Shown: one piece after another, positions 1-8,814 of the stretch
Position numbering within the stretch: the first letter of the stretch is position 1
Layout: each line of letters begins with the position of its first letter
Translations under genes and position numbers: made by a program
The notes under the pieces: generated by a model
What the model saw: the letters and a program-made list of their open reading frames with translations, nothing else
Told to the model about the DNA's origin: nothing
Databases searched by the model: none
NCBI GenBank assembly: GCA_010092695.1
Contig: JAADJJ010000001.1
Coordinates: forward strand, 4,340,001 to 4,404,000
DNA: 64,000 nucleotides
Source of the DNA: Enterobacteriaceae bacterium 4M9
GTDB taxonomy: Bacteria; Pseudomonadota; Gammaproteobacteria; Enterobacterales; Enterobacteriaceae
Direction: 5' to 3'

Positions 1-281
1 TTTACACTCACTTTTATTCACCCTGATAACACTTACGTGATAGTATTGTCTGTGTTTAACCTTCGGACATTGAAATAATGCGCTCAACTCTGGAGCCTCA
101 TTTCTTGCGGCCTGGAAAACGCTGAAATATCCGAAAATACGATTTAAACAATGACAAAATCTATTAAGTCATCTAATAACAGGTATCGTCCGGCAAACAA
201 GTTTTCGTGTTGATAATAATTTACGTTTGCAGCCGTGATGTATTTATTGATATTTCTTTTGTTTCTCTGAGACCTCGTAAT

Positions 282-620
282 ATGAAGACAATGACCAATC
301 GCTATGACTCTCAGGACGCCATTGTCACGGACAGACTAAGAAAACTCGAAAGAATTTCGGTTCCGATATTTTTTGCCATCCCATTGTGCCTGTGGCTGGC
401 CGGAGGAAAAACACTGGCCCTCTGGACGCTCTTTATCTGGCCCATTTTTTGTGCCACCTACCTGATAGCGTTTCACCGTTTTCAACGTGGTTACTCCATG
501 CCGCAACTGCGCAAACTGGCCCTGTTGTCTAATCGGCACGTTTTCTACCAGATGTCCTGGCTGGTGCTGATTCTGCTACTGGGATTTTTTATTGTTCTGC
601 TTATCCAGAACGCCAGCTGA
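282..620 (+). CDS. small inner-membrane protein, unknown function
   Basis: This 112-residue protein is not recognised. It has a charged N-terminal stretch, a tight pair of hydrophobic segments (about residues 25-58), a short basic middle and a final hydrophobic helix (about 88-110). It is therefore probably an inner-membrane protein with about three transmembrane segments. An upstream in-frame start at 207 would add a 25-residue extension of unlikely composition; the ATG at 282 or 291 fits better, although neither has a strong ribosome binding site. It stands alone. In E. coli the sugar transporter gene ytfQ lies beside ppa on this side, so the gene belongs to a variable junction. Confidence 0.5.
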   Translation: MKTMTNRYDSQDAIVTDRLRKLERISVPIFFAIPLCLWLAGGKTLALWTLFIWPIFCATYLIAFHRFQRGYSMPQLRKLALLSNRHVFYQMSWLVLILLLGFFIVLLIQNAS

Positions 621-1021
621 GGTCCGTTCGCCACGGAAGGCGGTGTTATTTCTCCTTCACCCGCGTCACCTGCGCATTTTGCCGCGATCCCCACAATACC
701 GTCAGCCCACACAAATCATCGCGTCCACCGCCACGTCAACATCAGTCAGCGCCTAACCAACCGGGATATGGACAGTTACGACAATGCTTCAGAGCATCAC
801 CTGCCCGGCTCAGAGCCAACCCAAGAAAACCGTAAGTTGACGGCGTAGCCAGTGCGACTGGTCGGAAAGAGTACCTATTTTTATGTTCAGTGGCGAAAGA
901 AACGCCACCCTGAAAACCGTGGCATTGCGTTATTCACGCCCCGTTTTATTTCATGGCTTTTTCGCGTGTCTCAGACTGCGCTGAAACCGCAGTCCAGAAC
1001 TGTGTGGTGAAAATCAGGCAA
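621..1021. other. non-coding stretch upstream of ppa
   Basis: About 400 bases with no supported gene. The only open frame is about 30 codons on the minus strand ending near 647, and I do not recognise it. It may hold decayed sequence at a variable junction, because the ytfQRT-yjfF genes that border ppa in E. coli are not here. Confidence 0.4.
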
Positions 1022-1050
1022 AGACTTTTATAGCGCGTCCTGGCTATAAT
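1022..1050 (+). promoter_or_regulatory. probable ppa promoter
   Basis: A consensus -10 hexamer TATAAT (1045-1050) lies 40 bases before the ppa start. The -35 region (about 1022-1027) is poor. Confidence 0.5.
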
Positions 1051-1089
1051 GTGCGGCACTTGTTTGCCACACAGTTTAAGGAATCAAAC

Positions 1090-1620
1090 ATGAGCTTACT
1101 GAACGTTCCTGCGGGCAAAGACCTGCCGGAAGATATCTACGTTGTTATCGAAATCCCGGCAAACGCCGACCCAATCAAATACGAAGTCGACAAAGACAGC
1201 GGCGCACTGTTTGTAGACCGCTTCATGTCTACCGCGATGTTCTATCCGTGCAACTACGGCTACATCAACCACACGCTGTCTCTGGATGGCGACCCGGTTG
1301 ACGTTCTGGTTCCAACGCCGTACCCGCTGCAGCCAGGCGCGGTTATCCGCTGCCGTCCGGTTGGCGTACTGAAGATGACCGACGAGTCTGGTGAAGATGC
1401 GAAGCTGGTTGCCGTACCGCACACCAAACTCAGCAAAGAATACGATCACATCAAAGATGTGAACGACCTGCCGGAACTGCTGAAAGCGCAGATCACCCAC
1501 TTCTTTGAACACTACAAAGATCTGGAAAAAGGCAAATGGGTGAAGGTTGACGGCTGGGACAACGCCGAAGCCGCGAAAGCTGAAATCATTTCCTCTTTCG
1601 AGCGCGCAGCGAAGAAGTAA
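1090..1620 (+). CDS. ppa: inorganic pyrophosphatase
   Basis: This 176-residue cytoplasmic enzyme hydrolyses pyrophosphate to two phosphates and pulls nucleotide, tRNA-charging and protein-making reactions forward. It matches E. coli Ppa nearly residue for residue and has the same length. Visible active-site segments include FYPCNYGYI, DGDPVDVLV (metal-binding aspartates) and EYDHIKDV. The start is the ATG after an AAGGA box; the upstream in-frame ATG at 1051 would overlap the promoter. It is transcribed alone from a TATAAT promoter and closed by a hairpin with a T-run. Confidence 0.97.
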   Translation: MSLLNVPAGKDLPEDIYVVIEIPANADPIKYEVDKDSGALFVDRFMSTAMFYPCNYGYINHTLSLDGDPVDVLVPTPYPLQPGAVIRCRPVGVLKMTDESGEDAKLVAVPHTKLSKEYDHIKDVNDLPELLKAQITHFFEHYKDLEKGKWVKVDGWDNAEAAKAEIISSFERAAKK

Positions 1621-1654
1621 TTCTCGCGACGCCAACATGCGCCTGCGGGCGATG

Positions 1655-1690
1655 AATGCCGGAACGCGACAAGCGAACCGGCATTTTTTA
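1655..1690 (+). terminator. rho-independent terminator of ppa
   Basis: Inverted repeat AATGCCGG / CCGGCATT (1655-1662 and 1678-1685), running into six T. Confidence 0.8.
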
Positions 1691-1786
1691 TGGCGGTAAC
1701 CTGCCCGACAACCCACCGCTACGCACTGGCTGTTCACCTACGGCAGCATTGCGCGCTCCCGTTTCGGGCAAGCACGTCTAAGCCCA

Positions 1787-1822
1787 TAAAAAAACCACCA
1801 CGCCAAAGCGTGGTGGTTTTCA
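1787..1822 (-). terminator. terminator of the tamA-tamB-ytfP operon
   Basis: A 12-base stem (AAAACCACCACG / CGTGGTGGTTTT) with a 6-base loop. On the minus strand it continues into a run of T, so it closes the ytfP end. It may also work from the plus side. Confidence 0.8.
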
Positions 1823-1856
1823 TTGCACCAGACGGTTGGCTTACGCCCGTGGCGGT

Positions 1857-2198
1857 TTACGCCTCACGGTCCAGCCAGTCGCCGCTGTCAATCGGCACTA
1901 GTCCGTCAACCGGGCGCTGATAGACATACATCCAGGCGCTACCGTAAGGGGTTTGAATCAGCCGACGCTGATACTCACCGCCTTTGGTGCGCAGCGCATC
2001 CAGCTCTGCCAGCGTGCTGGCATCAATACGGTAAACTTCACCGTTGACTGAACCATCACCCGGCACAGCGCCTGGGTAATGGCCAAGGTTATAGAGCTGG
2101 TAGCCCTGTTCACAGTGTTCCCCGAGCAACAAAGCGTTGGTCATCCAGTGGCTGTTGCCCTGTTTGCGCCGTAAACTGCCATAAACGAATATTCGCAT
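1857..2198 (-). CDS. ytfP: gamma-glutamylcyclotransferase-like protein YtfP
   Basis: A 113-residue protein, the same length as E. coli YtfP, of the gamma-glutamylcyclotransferase (AIG2-like) fold. The N-terminal motif VYGSLR is the family's substrate-binding loop, and an acidic residue in the middle (GEVYRI region) is the usual catalytic site. The true substrate is unknown. It starts 2 bases after tamB stops, so it is the last gene of tamA-tamB-ytfP. The terminator follows. Confidence 0.9.
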   Translation of the reverse strand: MRIFVYGSLRRKQGNSHWMTNALLLGEHCEQGYQLYNLGHYPGAVPGDGSVNGEVYRIDASTLAELDALRTKGGEYQRRLIQTPYGSAWMYVYQRPVDGLVPIDSGDWLDREA

Positions 2199-2200
2199 TG

Positions 2201-5200
2201 CTAAAACTCAAACTGATAGAGCAAATCGAGCGCCTGATCTACGCCAGACACCGCTTCCAGATACAGTTTAGGCATGAGGCGATAGCGCAATGTTAAGGTC
2301 GCCAGCGAATCAAAGATGCCCATTCCATATTTCACCTGCAGACCCGGCAGTACGTAACCGCTGACTACGACCTGAGATGAATCCCCCACTCCGGTAGTAT
2401 CCAGCGCCAGGTTACTGACGCCAAAAGTCTCCCCGATTTTACCCACAACCTGACCACTTTGTGCAACCCCCAAACCAATGAGCATGGAAGTCATCTCCTG
2501 GCTGTCGCTGCCGGAACTGTCGAGCCCTTGTCCACGCAAGAGATAAGACAGCGCTGCCTGCTGCGACATGGCCGGATCGGAGAACACTTCCACCTTCGGC
2601 TCATCTGCCTGGCCGGTCACCCGCACCCCGGCTTTCACGTTGTTTTCGGTGGCCTCCGGGTTACGGATAGCTTCAATGTTAAGCAGCGGCTGATCCGGCG
2701 GGCCGGAGAACAGCAGTTCGCCTTTCTGCACAATCAGGTCCTGGCCGTAGGCATGAAAACGCCCTTCCGGGATGTTTATCTGGCCGTTGAGCCCCAGTCC
2801 CTGCTTGTCCTGCGCCACCTTCAGGTCACCTGCCAGACGCGCCTTCAGGCCGAAAGCATCAATGCGCACGTTATCGCCAACGTGAATGGTCAGGTTACTG
2901 TTAATCGGTACTGATGCCGTTTGCCCCTCTTTCGGTTGCAGGTTTTCATCAAGCAGCACTTCGTCGCTGGATACCCCCACCGCGCTTTCCGGCACCTCTT
3001 TGACCAGAATGCGCGCCCAGGGCACGTCCACTTTGCCGTTAAGCGTGTACAACGACGGCGTGGCTTCAAACACCACATCCGGTGAGACATCAAGGCGCAC
3101 CATCGGCGGCACGGTAATACGCACTTTATTGCCCTGGGCTGCAATGCGCGCGCGCCAGTTTTCAAGCTGGCTCCAGTCGGCGTCACCGCTGAGGTTAATC
3201 CGCCCGCGCGCGGTGCGCACCACGCCCTGAAGCTGCGAACTCATGCCGTTAAACGTCAGCGCCAGTTCGCTCGGCTGCATGTCAAACGGCATAAAGTTGG
3301 CGTCAATATCCAGCCCAGTGAGTTTGAGGTTACCCAGCAGTTGCGGGCGTTCGGCGTTACCGCCAAGACGCAAGTCGGCATTCAACACCCCTGCCGCCTG
3401 CTCGCCACGCGAGAAGATGGCGTTCACCATCGCCAGCGAGAAGTTGCGAATGTTAACGTTGCCCGCGAGATTACGTCTGCCCTGCGGATCGTTCACCTGC
3501 ACCTTGCCGTCGAACTGGCCGTTGTTCTGGATGCGGATCATCCAGCCCAGATCGGCGCGGTTATTGCGAAGCTCTGCGTCAAGGTTGAGCGTATCAAACG
3601 CTACCGGCAGCGGGTTCTGGTTCACCACCTGGGTGACTTTCACGCCGCGCCCCTGGAGCGTGACTTTGCCCTGCGGCAGCCCACCGTCGCTGTTCCAACT
3701 AACGTCGGCCTTGCCGCTGAAGACGCCACTCGCCTGGGTTTCCTCTGGCATAAACGGTTTGAGCATGGCGAGGTCGAAGCGGTTGAGATTGACCTGCGCG
3801 CTGCCGCTGGCTCCCGCTTCAATGGTTTGCGGCACACAAAGTTCGGCGTTGGGGTTGTTCCAGCAGTGCGGACCGACGCTGATTTTTTGCTCTTCAGCGC
3901 GGAAATCGAGCGTCATCGCTCGTGAGAGCGACCACGGACCGACCGGCGTGTCAAAGCGCGTATCGCTCAACTCACCGCGCCAGCGCTGCGCTTTACGGTC
4001 AAAAGCACCGCTCAACTTCAGCCCGCCGGAAACCGGCTCGCCCTGAATGCGCAGCTGTAGCTGGTGCTGCTGCTCGCTGCCTTTCGCATCCAGCGTCACC
4101 TGGCGAATATCCACGCCAGGCTGCTGAATGTTATTCACCTGCAGGTCAAGGTTACCGGCAATCTGCTCGCCGGATTTCACGTCGCCTTTGAGCAGTACGC
4201 GCGCAATAGACAACTCCTGCCAGCGCAGGCTATTCGCGCTAAGATCGGCCTGAAGCTGCGGCGCCTCAAGCGTGCCAAGCACTTTCACCAGCCCTTTTGC
4301 CGTGCCGCCGAGGCCCGGCAGCGCGTTATCAAGGTTTGGCGCATCAATGTTGGCATCCAGCGCCAGCGCCTTATCGCTTAAGTCGCCCTTGATATCGACC
4401 GTGTTTTTACCCAGTGCCGCATGCAGCCCTGGGATGTTCCACTGCATGTAGCTGTTGCCTTTAAGCTTGCCGTTCACGTCAACGCGGTTTTGCTTCACGT
4501 TACCGGTTACCTTCAGCTCCGGGACGTCCATCTGCCAGCTACCGCCGTAGAGGCTGCCGCGGGTTTTAATCAGCCCGTCGAGCTTCGACGGCCAGTCTGG
4601 TGCAAATTTTGCGGTGTTGATGCCGGCAAGCGTCAGTTCACTGCGCCAGCTAATGGCCTGCTGCCAGTCGAGCACCGCTTTCAGGTCGATGTTGCCTTGC
4701 AGCGCGGCCACGCGCAGCTTATCGAGATTAACCTGCTGCTCATTGCCTTTTGCATCAAGCGTGATGGTCGCAGGCGGCACCTGCTCACCCTTCACTGCCG
4801 TGCGAAACGATAACGTATAGTCGGTCATTTTGCCGGTCAGCTTGAGCTTAAGGTCGTCGGCCTGGTACGCCTTCGCGCCGCTCAGCGGCCAGTAAAGCTG
4901 TTTACTGTTCACCTCAAGGTTAAGCGGCAGGCCCGCCTCGGCAAGCCTGGTTTGGGCGCGCACATCCACGCCCACCGGGCCGGATAAGTTAACGCCCAAC
5001 TCCAGTTGCTCACGCAGGGCGCCGCCGATTTTCATTTTGACTTTTTCGCCTTTGAGCGGCTCAACATTGAGGCTGCCGTTAAGGGTCATGTCTACTGGCC
5101 AGTTATCGCGCAACTGCGCGCTACCGCTGACGGTAACGATACCTTTGTCGGAGTCGATATCCAGTGTATCCAGGCTCATCTGGCCATCGCTGCTGCTGAC

Positions 5201-5977
5201 TTTAAGCAGCAGACTGTTGACCATTACGTCGGTGTCGCCGGTCAGGCGCAGGCGCTCACCGCGAAACTCCTGGATATTGAGGTTAACCGGCAAGTTCACG
5301 TCGGTCATTTCCGGCAACAGCGGCTTTGAGAACATCTCGCGCAGCGTGTCACCGAGCGGCGGTTCGTTGGGGTCCGGTTTCTCAATCTTCGGTTCAACCA
5401 CCTGCTCCTGCGCCACGTCTGCCGCCTTCGGCAGTGCTATCAGCAGCCCTTGCAGGCTGGTGGGTGTGAGCGTCAGGTTGCGCTCCTGCCAGTTAAGCCC
5501 GGAGGTGAACGACATCACCGACACGGTGGTGTCATCAATTTTGAGATTGACGTTATCGAGCGCAACGCGACTAAGTGTGATGGGATACGGCGTGCTGAGG
5601 TTCAGCGGACCGCTGTCTTCTTCCTGCACCGCAGGCTCTGACGGCGGCATTTTTTTAGTGTCGATAGCGACATTGATATCTTTAAGCGAGATGTCGTTTA
5701 CGCACAGGCTGCTGCTGCGCAGGCAACCGAGTTTGACCGCCAGGTGCAGTTCACCGGCGCGCACGTCAACGCCCGGCTGCGCATAGGTCACATTTTTCAA
5801 CGTCAGGTCACGCCAGCCGCCGGTCACCTGGCTTATTTGCAGCCCCGGCACCCAGCGGTTAGCGGCTTTAAAGACCAGGTGCAGACCCGTGGTGGTGCCC
5901 ACCAGGAAACCCACTGCGCCGACAATAAGTAGCAGTACCACCAGCACCGCGAGGCTAATTTTCTTCCAACGACTCAT
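2201..5977 (-). CDS. tamB: translocation and assembly module inner-membrane subunit TamB
   Basis: A 1258-residue protein (E. coli TamB has 1259). One N-terminal membrane anchor (residues about 6-28) is followed by a very long periplasmic beta-rich body, and the C-terminal DUF490/TamB domain ends in an aromatic residue (YQFEF) like an outer-membrane protein. In E. coli, TamB spans the periplasm, partners the outer-membrane barrel TamA, and has been linked to autotransporter assembly and to phospholipid transport. Its ATG overlaps the tamA stop (ATGA), which indicates translational coupling. Confidence 0.97.
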   Translation of the reverse strand: MSRWKKISLAVLVVLLLIVGAVGFLVGTTTGLHLVFKAANRWVPGLQISQVTGGWRDLTLKNVTYAQPGVDVRAGELHLAVKLGCLRSSSLCVNDISLKDINVAIDTKKMPPSEPAVQEEDSGPLNLSTPYPITLSRVALDNVNLKIDDTTVSVMSFTSGLNWQERNLTLTPTSLQGLLIALPKAADVAQEQVVEPKIEKPDPNEPPLGDTLREMFSKPLLPEMTDVNLPVNLNIQEFRGERLRLTGDTDVMVNSLLLKVSSSDGQMSLDTLDIDSDKGIVTVSGSAQLRDNWPVDMTLNGSLNVEPLKGEKVKMKIGGALREQLELGVNLSGPVGVDVRAQTRLAEAGLPLNLEVNSKQLYWPLSGAKAYQADDLKLKLTGKMTDYTLSFRTAVKGEQVPPATITLDAKGNEQQVNLDKLRVAALQGNIDLKAVLDWQQAISWRSELTLAGINTAKFAPDWPSKLDGLIKTRGSLYGGSWQMDVPELKVTGNVKQNRVDVNGKLKGNSYMQWNIPGLHAALGKNTVDIKGDLSDKALALDANIDAPNLDNALPGLGGTAKGLVKVLGTLEAPQLQADLSANSLRWQELSIARVLLKGDVKSGEQIAGNLDLQVNNIQQPGVDIRQVTLDAKGSEQQHQLQLRIQGEPVSGGLKLSGAFDRKAQRWRGELSDTRFDTPVGPWSLSRAMTLDFRAEEQKISVGPHCWNNPNAELCVPQTIEAGASGSAQVNLNRFDLAMLKPFMPEETQASGVFSGKADVSWNSDGGLPQGKVTLQGRGVKVTQVVNQNPLPVAFDTLNLDAELRNNRADLGWMIRIQNNGQFDGKVQVNDPQGRRNLAGNVNIRNFSLAMVNAIFSRGEQAAGVLNADLRLGGNAERPQLLGNLKLTGLDIDANFMPFDMQPSELALTFNGMSSQLQGVVRTARGRINLSGDADWSQLENWRARIAAQGNKVRITVPPMVRLDVSPDVVFEATPSLYTLNGKVDVPWARILVKEVPESAVGVSSDEVLLDENLQPKEGQTASVPINSNLTIHVGDNVRIDAFGLKARLAGDLKVAQDKQGLGLNGQINIPEGRFHAYGQDLIVQKGELLFSGPPDQPLLNIEAIRNPEATENNVKAGVRVTGQADEPKVEVFSDPAMSQQAALSYLLRGQGLDSSGSDSQEMTSMLIGLGVAQSGQVVGKIGETFGVSNLALDTTGVGDSSQVVVSGYVLPGLQVKYGMGIFDSLATLTLRYRLMPKLYLEAVSGVDQALDLLYQFEF

Positions 5978-7710
5978 AGTTCAGGCCCCAGACCGATGTA
6001 GAACTGCAAACCGTGCTCCTCTTTGTCACCCACCGGTACGGCGAAATCGAGTTTCACCGGACCAATCGGCGACTGCCAGCGCACGCCAACGCCTGCGCCG
6101 GTCTTGAAGTTACTTTGCTTAATGTCGTTAACCGCTTCACCGGAATCGATAAACGCCGCGCCCCACCATTTACCGGTCACGTTGTACTGGTACTCCACCG
6201 AGCCAGTGAGCAGTTTGGATGCACCGGTAAGCTTACCTTCCTCGTCACGCGGCGAGAGGGATTTATAGTCATAGCCGCGAATACTGCGATCGCCACCGGC
6301 AAAGAAGCGCAGGTCTGGCGGCACGCGCTGGAAATCATTGGTTTCAATCCAACCGACATTGCCGCGCAGCACAAAGCGATGTTTGTCGTAAAGCGAACGG
6401 ATCCAGACGTTTTGCGCCTGCAGGACGATAAAGTCGACGTCAGAGCCCCAGATAGTGTTGGAGTAATCGACGGAATAGCGCTGTGAATCGCCCCAGGTTG
6501 GCATCAGGCCACCGCGCGAGCGGGTGCGGCTAAGGCTGGCGCCGGGATAAAGCAGCATGGTGGTGTTGGTCACGCTGCCCTGGGTAAAGTGGTCAAGACT
6601 CCAGCGCAGGTTAAGCGCGCGCTGCCAGCCGCTTTCCATATCCCAGTTGCGCGACAGCGCAAGCGTGGTGGAGTCGGCCTGGGTATCGTTAAGGTCGGTG
6701 CGCTTAAAGCCACCCTGCACGGTGTAATACTGCTCGAGCGGGCTTTTCAGCAACGGAATTTTGTAGCTAAAATCAAGCTGTTGCTCAGGCGCGGAGATGC
6801 TGGCGTTGGCGGTAAAACTGTGGCCCCAGGAGTTAACCCAGGGTCGCTTCCAGGTCGCCTTGACGCGCGGCCCAACGTCGGTGGAATAACCCACACCCGT
6901 TTCAATGGTGTTACGGGTGCGCGGGCTGACCACACCATGCAACGGCAGCACTTTGGTTTCACGGGATTTATCAAACTCCGGCGCGACCACCACAGAGTTA
7001 AACCAGCCAGTCGCCGCCAGACGGCGGTTCAGTTCAGCAAGCTCTGCAGAGGTGTAGTAATCGCCTTCTTCAAACGGCACCAGGCTGTGAAGATATTCTT
7101 CACGAATCTGCGACCCTTCGAAGGTGACTTCGCCAAAGCGGTAGCGCTCGCCGCTGTCGTAATCAATGTCCCAAAATGCCTGACGGCGCTCTACCGAAAC
7201 ACCCAGCTGGCTTTTTTTGAATTCGCTATCGAAGTAGCCTTTACGCAGCGCAACCCCCGTCAGGCTGCTTTTAAAGCTGTCGTAGTCGCTGTGATTGAGT
7301 ACGGTGCCAATTTTCGGGCGTTTACCCAGAAGTGCCAGGTAATCTTCATCCGTGCGCGCGCCACCGCGCAGGACGACATCGGTCCCGCCAATGCGTACCG
7401 GCTCACCAGCCTGCACCTGCGCTTTGAGTACCGGGCGGCCACCGGCAGGTGGCGCCGGCAGCAAAACAAAATCAATGGTCGGCTCATAATAGCCGAGCGC
7501 TTTTAAGCCTTCGCGGATAGCATCGTCCACACGCGCCTGAAAACGACGGTCAGCCGACACTTCATCGCTTTCAATGGTAGAAAGCTGTGCGCGAACGTTC
7601 TTTTCAAGTGCGCCGCTCAAACCTTCTACCTGTAGCCTTACGGTGGCAGCACTGGCTAAACCACTTACCAGCCAGACTCCGGCCAGACACAAAATACGAA
7701 TACGTGGCAC
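5974..7710 (-). CDS. tamA: translocation and assembly module outer-membrane barrel TamA
   Basis: A 578-residue Omp85-family protein with a signal peptide (cleavage after ASA, near residue 20), three POTRA domains in roughly residues 20-265 and a C-terminal 16-strand barrel. The RGYDYKS segment is the conserved RGY motif of barrel loop 6. The start is a GTG at 7710 with an AGGAG box 5 bases upstream, which gives E. coli length (577). The open frame continues upstream to 8043 only because no stop interrupts the msrA antisense. It is the first gene of tamA-tamB-ytfP and diverges from msrA. Confidence 0.95.
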   Translation of the reverse strand: MPRIRILCLAGVWLVSGLASAATVRLQVEGLSGALEKNVRAQLSTIESDEVSADRRFQARVDDAIREGLKALGYYEPTIDFVLLPAPPAGGRPVLKAQVQAGEPVRIGGTDVVLRGGARTDEDYLALLGKRPKIGTVLNHSDYDSFKSSLTGVALRKGYFDSEFKKSQLGVSVERRQAFWDIDYDSGERYRFGEVTFEGSQIREEYLHSLVPFEEGDYYTSAELAELNRRLAATGWFNSVVVAPEFDKSRETKVLPLHGVVSPRTRNTIETGVGYSTDVGPRVKATWKRPWVNSWGHSFTANASISAPEQQLDFSYKIPLLKSPLEQYYTVQGGFKRTDLNDTQADSTTLALSRNWDMESGWQRALNLRWSLDHFTQGSVTNTTMLLYPGASLSRTRSRGGLMPTWGDSQRYSVDYSNTIWGSDVDFIVLQAQNVWIRSLYDKHRFVLRGNVGWIETNDFQRVPPDLRFFAGGDRSIRGYDYKSLSPRDEEGKLTGASKLLTGSVEYQYNVTGKWWGAAFIDSGEAVNDIKQSNFKTGAGVGVRWQSPIGPVKLDFAVPVGDKEEHGLQFYIGLGPEL

Positions 7711-7927
7711 GTTTACTCCTGAATATCCCTTGTCTTTGCCCGAGGCAAAAACCTGTCGCCGCTCCACGGCTAAACAAATCCCCTGACTCCCAGGGGTTGA
7801 AAATTTGTTAATGTCCCAAATAATTCTTATTAAATATAGGCTGTCTTTATTGTCCGCAAATCCTCGCCTGGTTACAACCGTGTGACGGCAGTTGCGGTTT
7901 TTTAGACGCTCTTCGGGAGAAAAACAC

Positions 7928-8569
7928 GTGAAATTCTTTGATAAATCCCATCTTGTGGCCCCTGCCGATGCCCTACCGGGTCGCAATACCCCCATGCCGG
8001 TCGCCACACTCCATGCCGTAAACGGCCATTCGATGAGCAACATTCCTGCCGGAATGGAAGTGGCGCTGTTCGGTATGGGCTGCTTCTGGGGCGTCGAACG
8101 GCTGTTCTGGCAGCTGCCTGGCGTCTACAGCACGGCGGCAGGCTACGCAGGTGGCTTCACGCCAAACCCAACCTACCGCGAAGTGTGTAGCGGCCAGACC
8201 GGCCACACCGAGGCGGTGCGCGTAGTGTACGACCCAAACGTCATCAGCTACGAGCAACTGCTGCACACCTTCTGGGAAAACCACGACCCGGCTCAGGGCA
8301 TGCGCCAGGGCAACGACAGCGGCACCCAGTACCGCTCGGCTATTTATCCGCTGACGCCAGAGCAGGATGCCGCCGCACGGGCAAGCCTTGCCCGCTATCA
8401 GGCCGCGATGGAGACAGCCGGTGATACGCGTCACATCACCACCGAGATTGCCGACGCCACGCCGTTCTATTACGCAGAGGACGAACACCAGCAGTACCTG
8501 CATAAAAATCCGTACGGCTACTGCGGCATTGGCGGTATTGGCGTGTGTTTACCGCCGGAAAATGTCTAA
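7928..8569 (+). CDS. msrA: peptide methionine sulfoxide reductase A
   Basis: A 213-residue enzyme that reduces the S-epimer of methionine sulfoxide in proteins and free methionine, using thioredoxin. The catalytic cysteine is C52 in GMGCFWGVE. The resolving cysteines C199 and C207 lie in the C-terminal YGYCGIGGIGVC segment. I chose the GTG at 7928, 8 bases after GGGAG, because it reproduces the E. coli start (SLFDKKHLV there, KFFDKSHLV here). A TTG at 7892 is in frame but has no ribosome site. It is divergent from tamA. Confidence 0.95.
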   Translation: MKFFDKSHLVAPADALPGRNTPMPVATLHAVNGHSMSNIPAGMEVALFGMGCFWGVERLFWQLPGVYSTAAGYAGGFTPNPTYREVCSGQTGHTEAVRVVYDPNVISYEQLLHTFWENHDPAQGMRQGNDSGTQYRSAIYPLTPEQDAAARASLARYQAAMETAGDTRHITTEIADATPFYYAEDEHQQYLHKNPYGYCGIGGIGVCLPPENV

Positions 8570-8631
8570 TCCCGGCCTGAGATAATTGCGGGGGCAGATT
8601 TGTCCTCTGGCAGGCCCTGCGGGGCTTACGC

Positions 8632-8682
8632 TATACTAGCCCTTGAAACTGACCGGTCCAGCGCCTTCGGACCGGTTTTTTA
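8632..8682 (+). terminator. terminator after msrA, with a -10-like box just before it
   Basis: Stem ACCGGTCC (8652-8659) / GGACCGGT (8669-8676), then six T. A good -10 hexamer TATACT lies at 8632-8637, so a start near 8644 would reach the terminator within about 40 bases. It could be only the msrA terminator, or an attenuator in the paeA leader. Confidence 0.65.
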
Positions 8683-8814
8683 GTGTGTTATCCGCAAGGC
8701 TTAAGACCGCAGCGGCGCAGGCTGTTTTGAAGCCATAGCGCACATTACGGGTAGCAGCCACAGGCATTTATCCACTTCCCTTCCGAGGATCTGGCCAGTG
8801 AGGCCGGATAAGAT

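Noticed and set aside
1096..1737. 213-codon minus-strand ORF across ppa
   Set aside because: It is the antisense shadow of the strongly conserved ppa gene.
7892..7927. Upstream TTG start for msrA
   Set aside because: It has no ribosome site; the GTG at 7928 has GGGAG and gives the family N-terminus.
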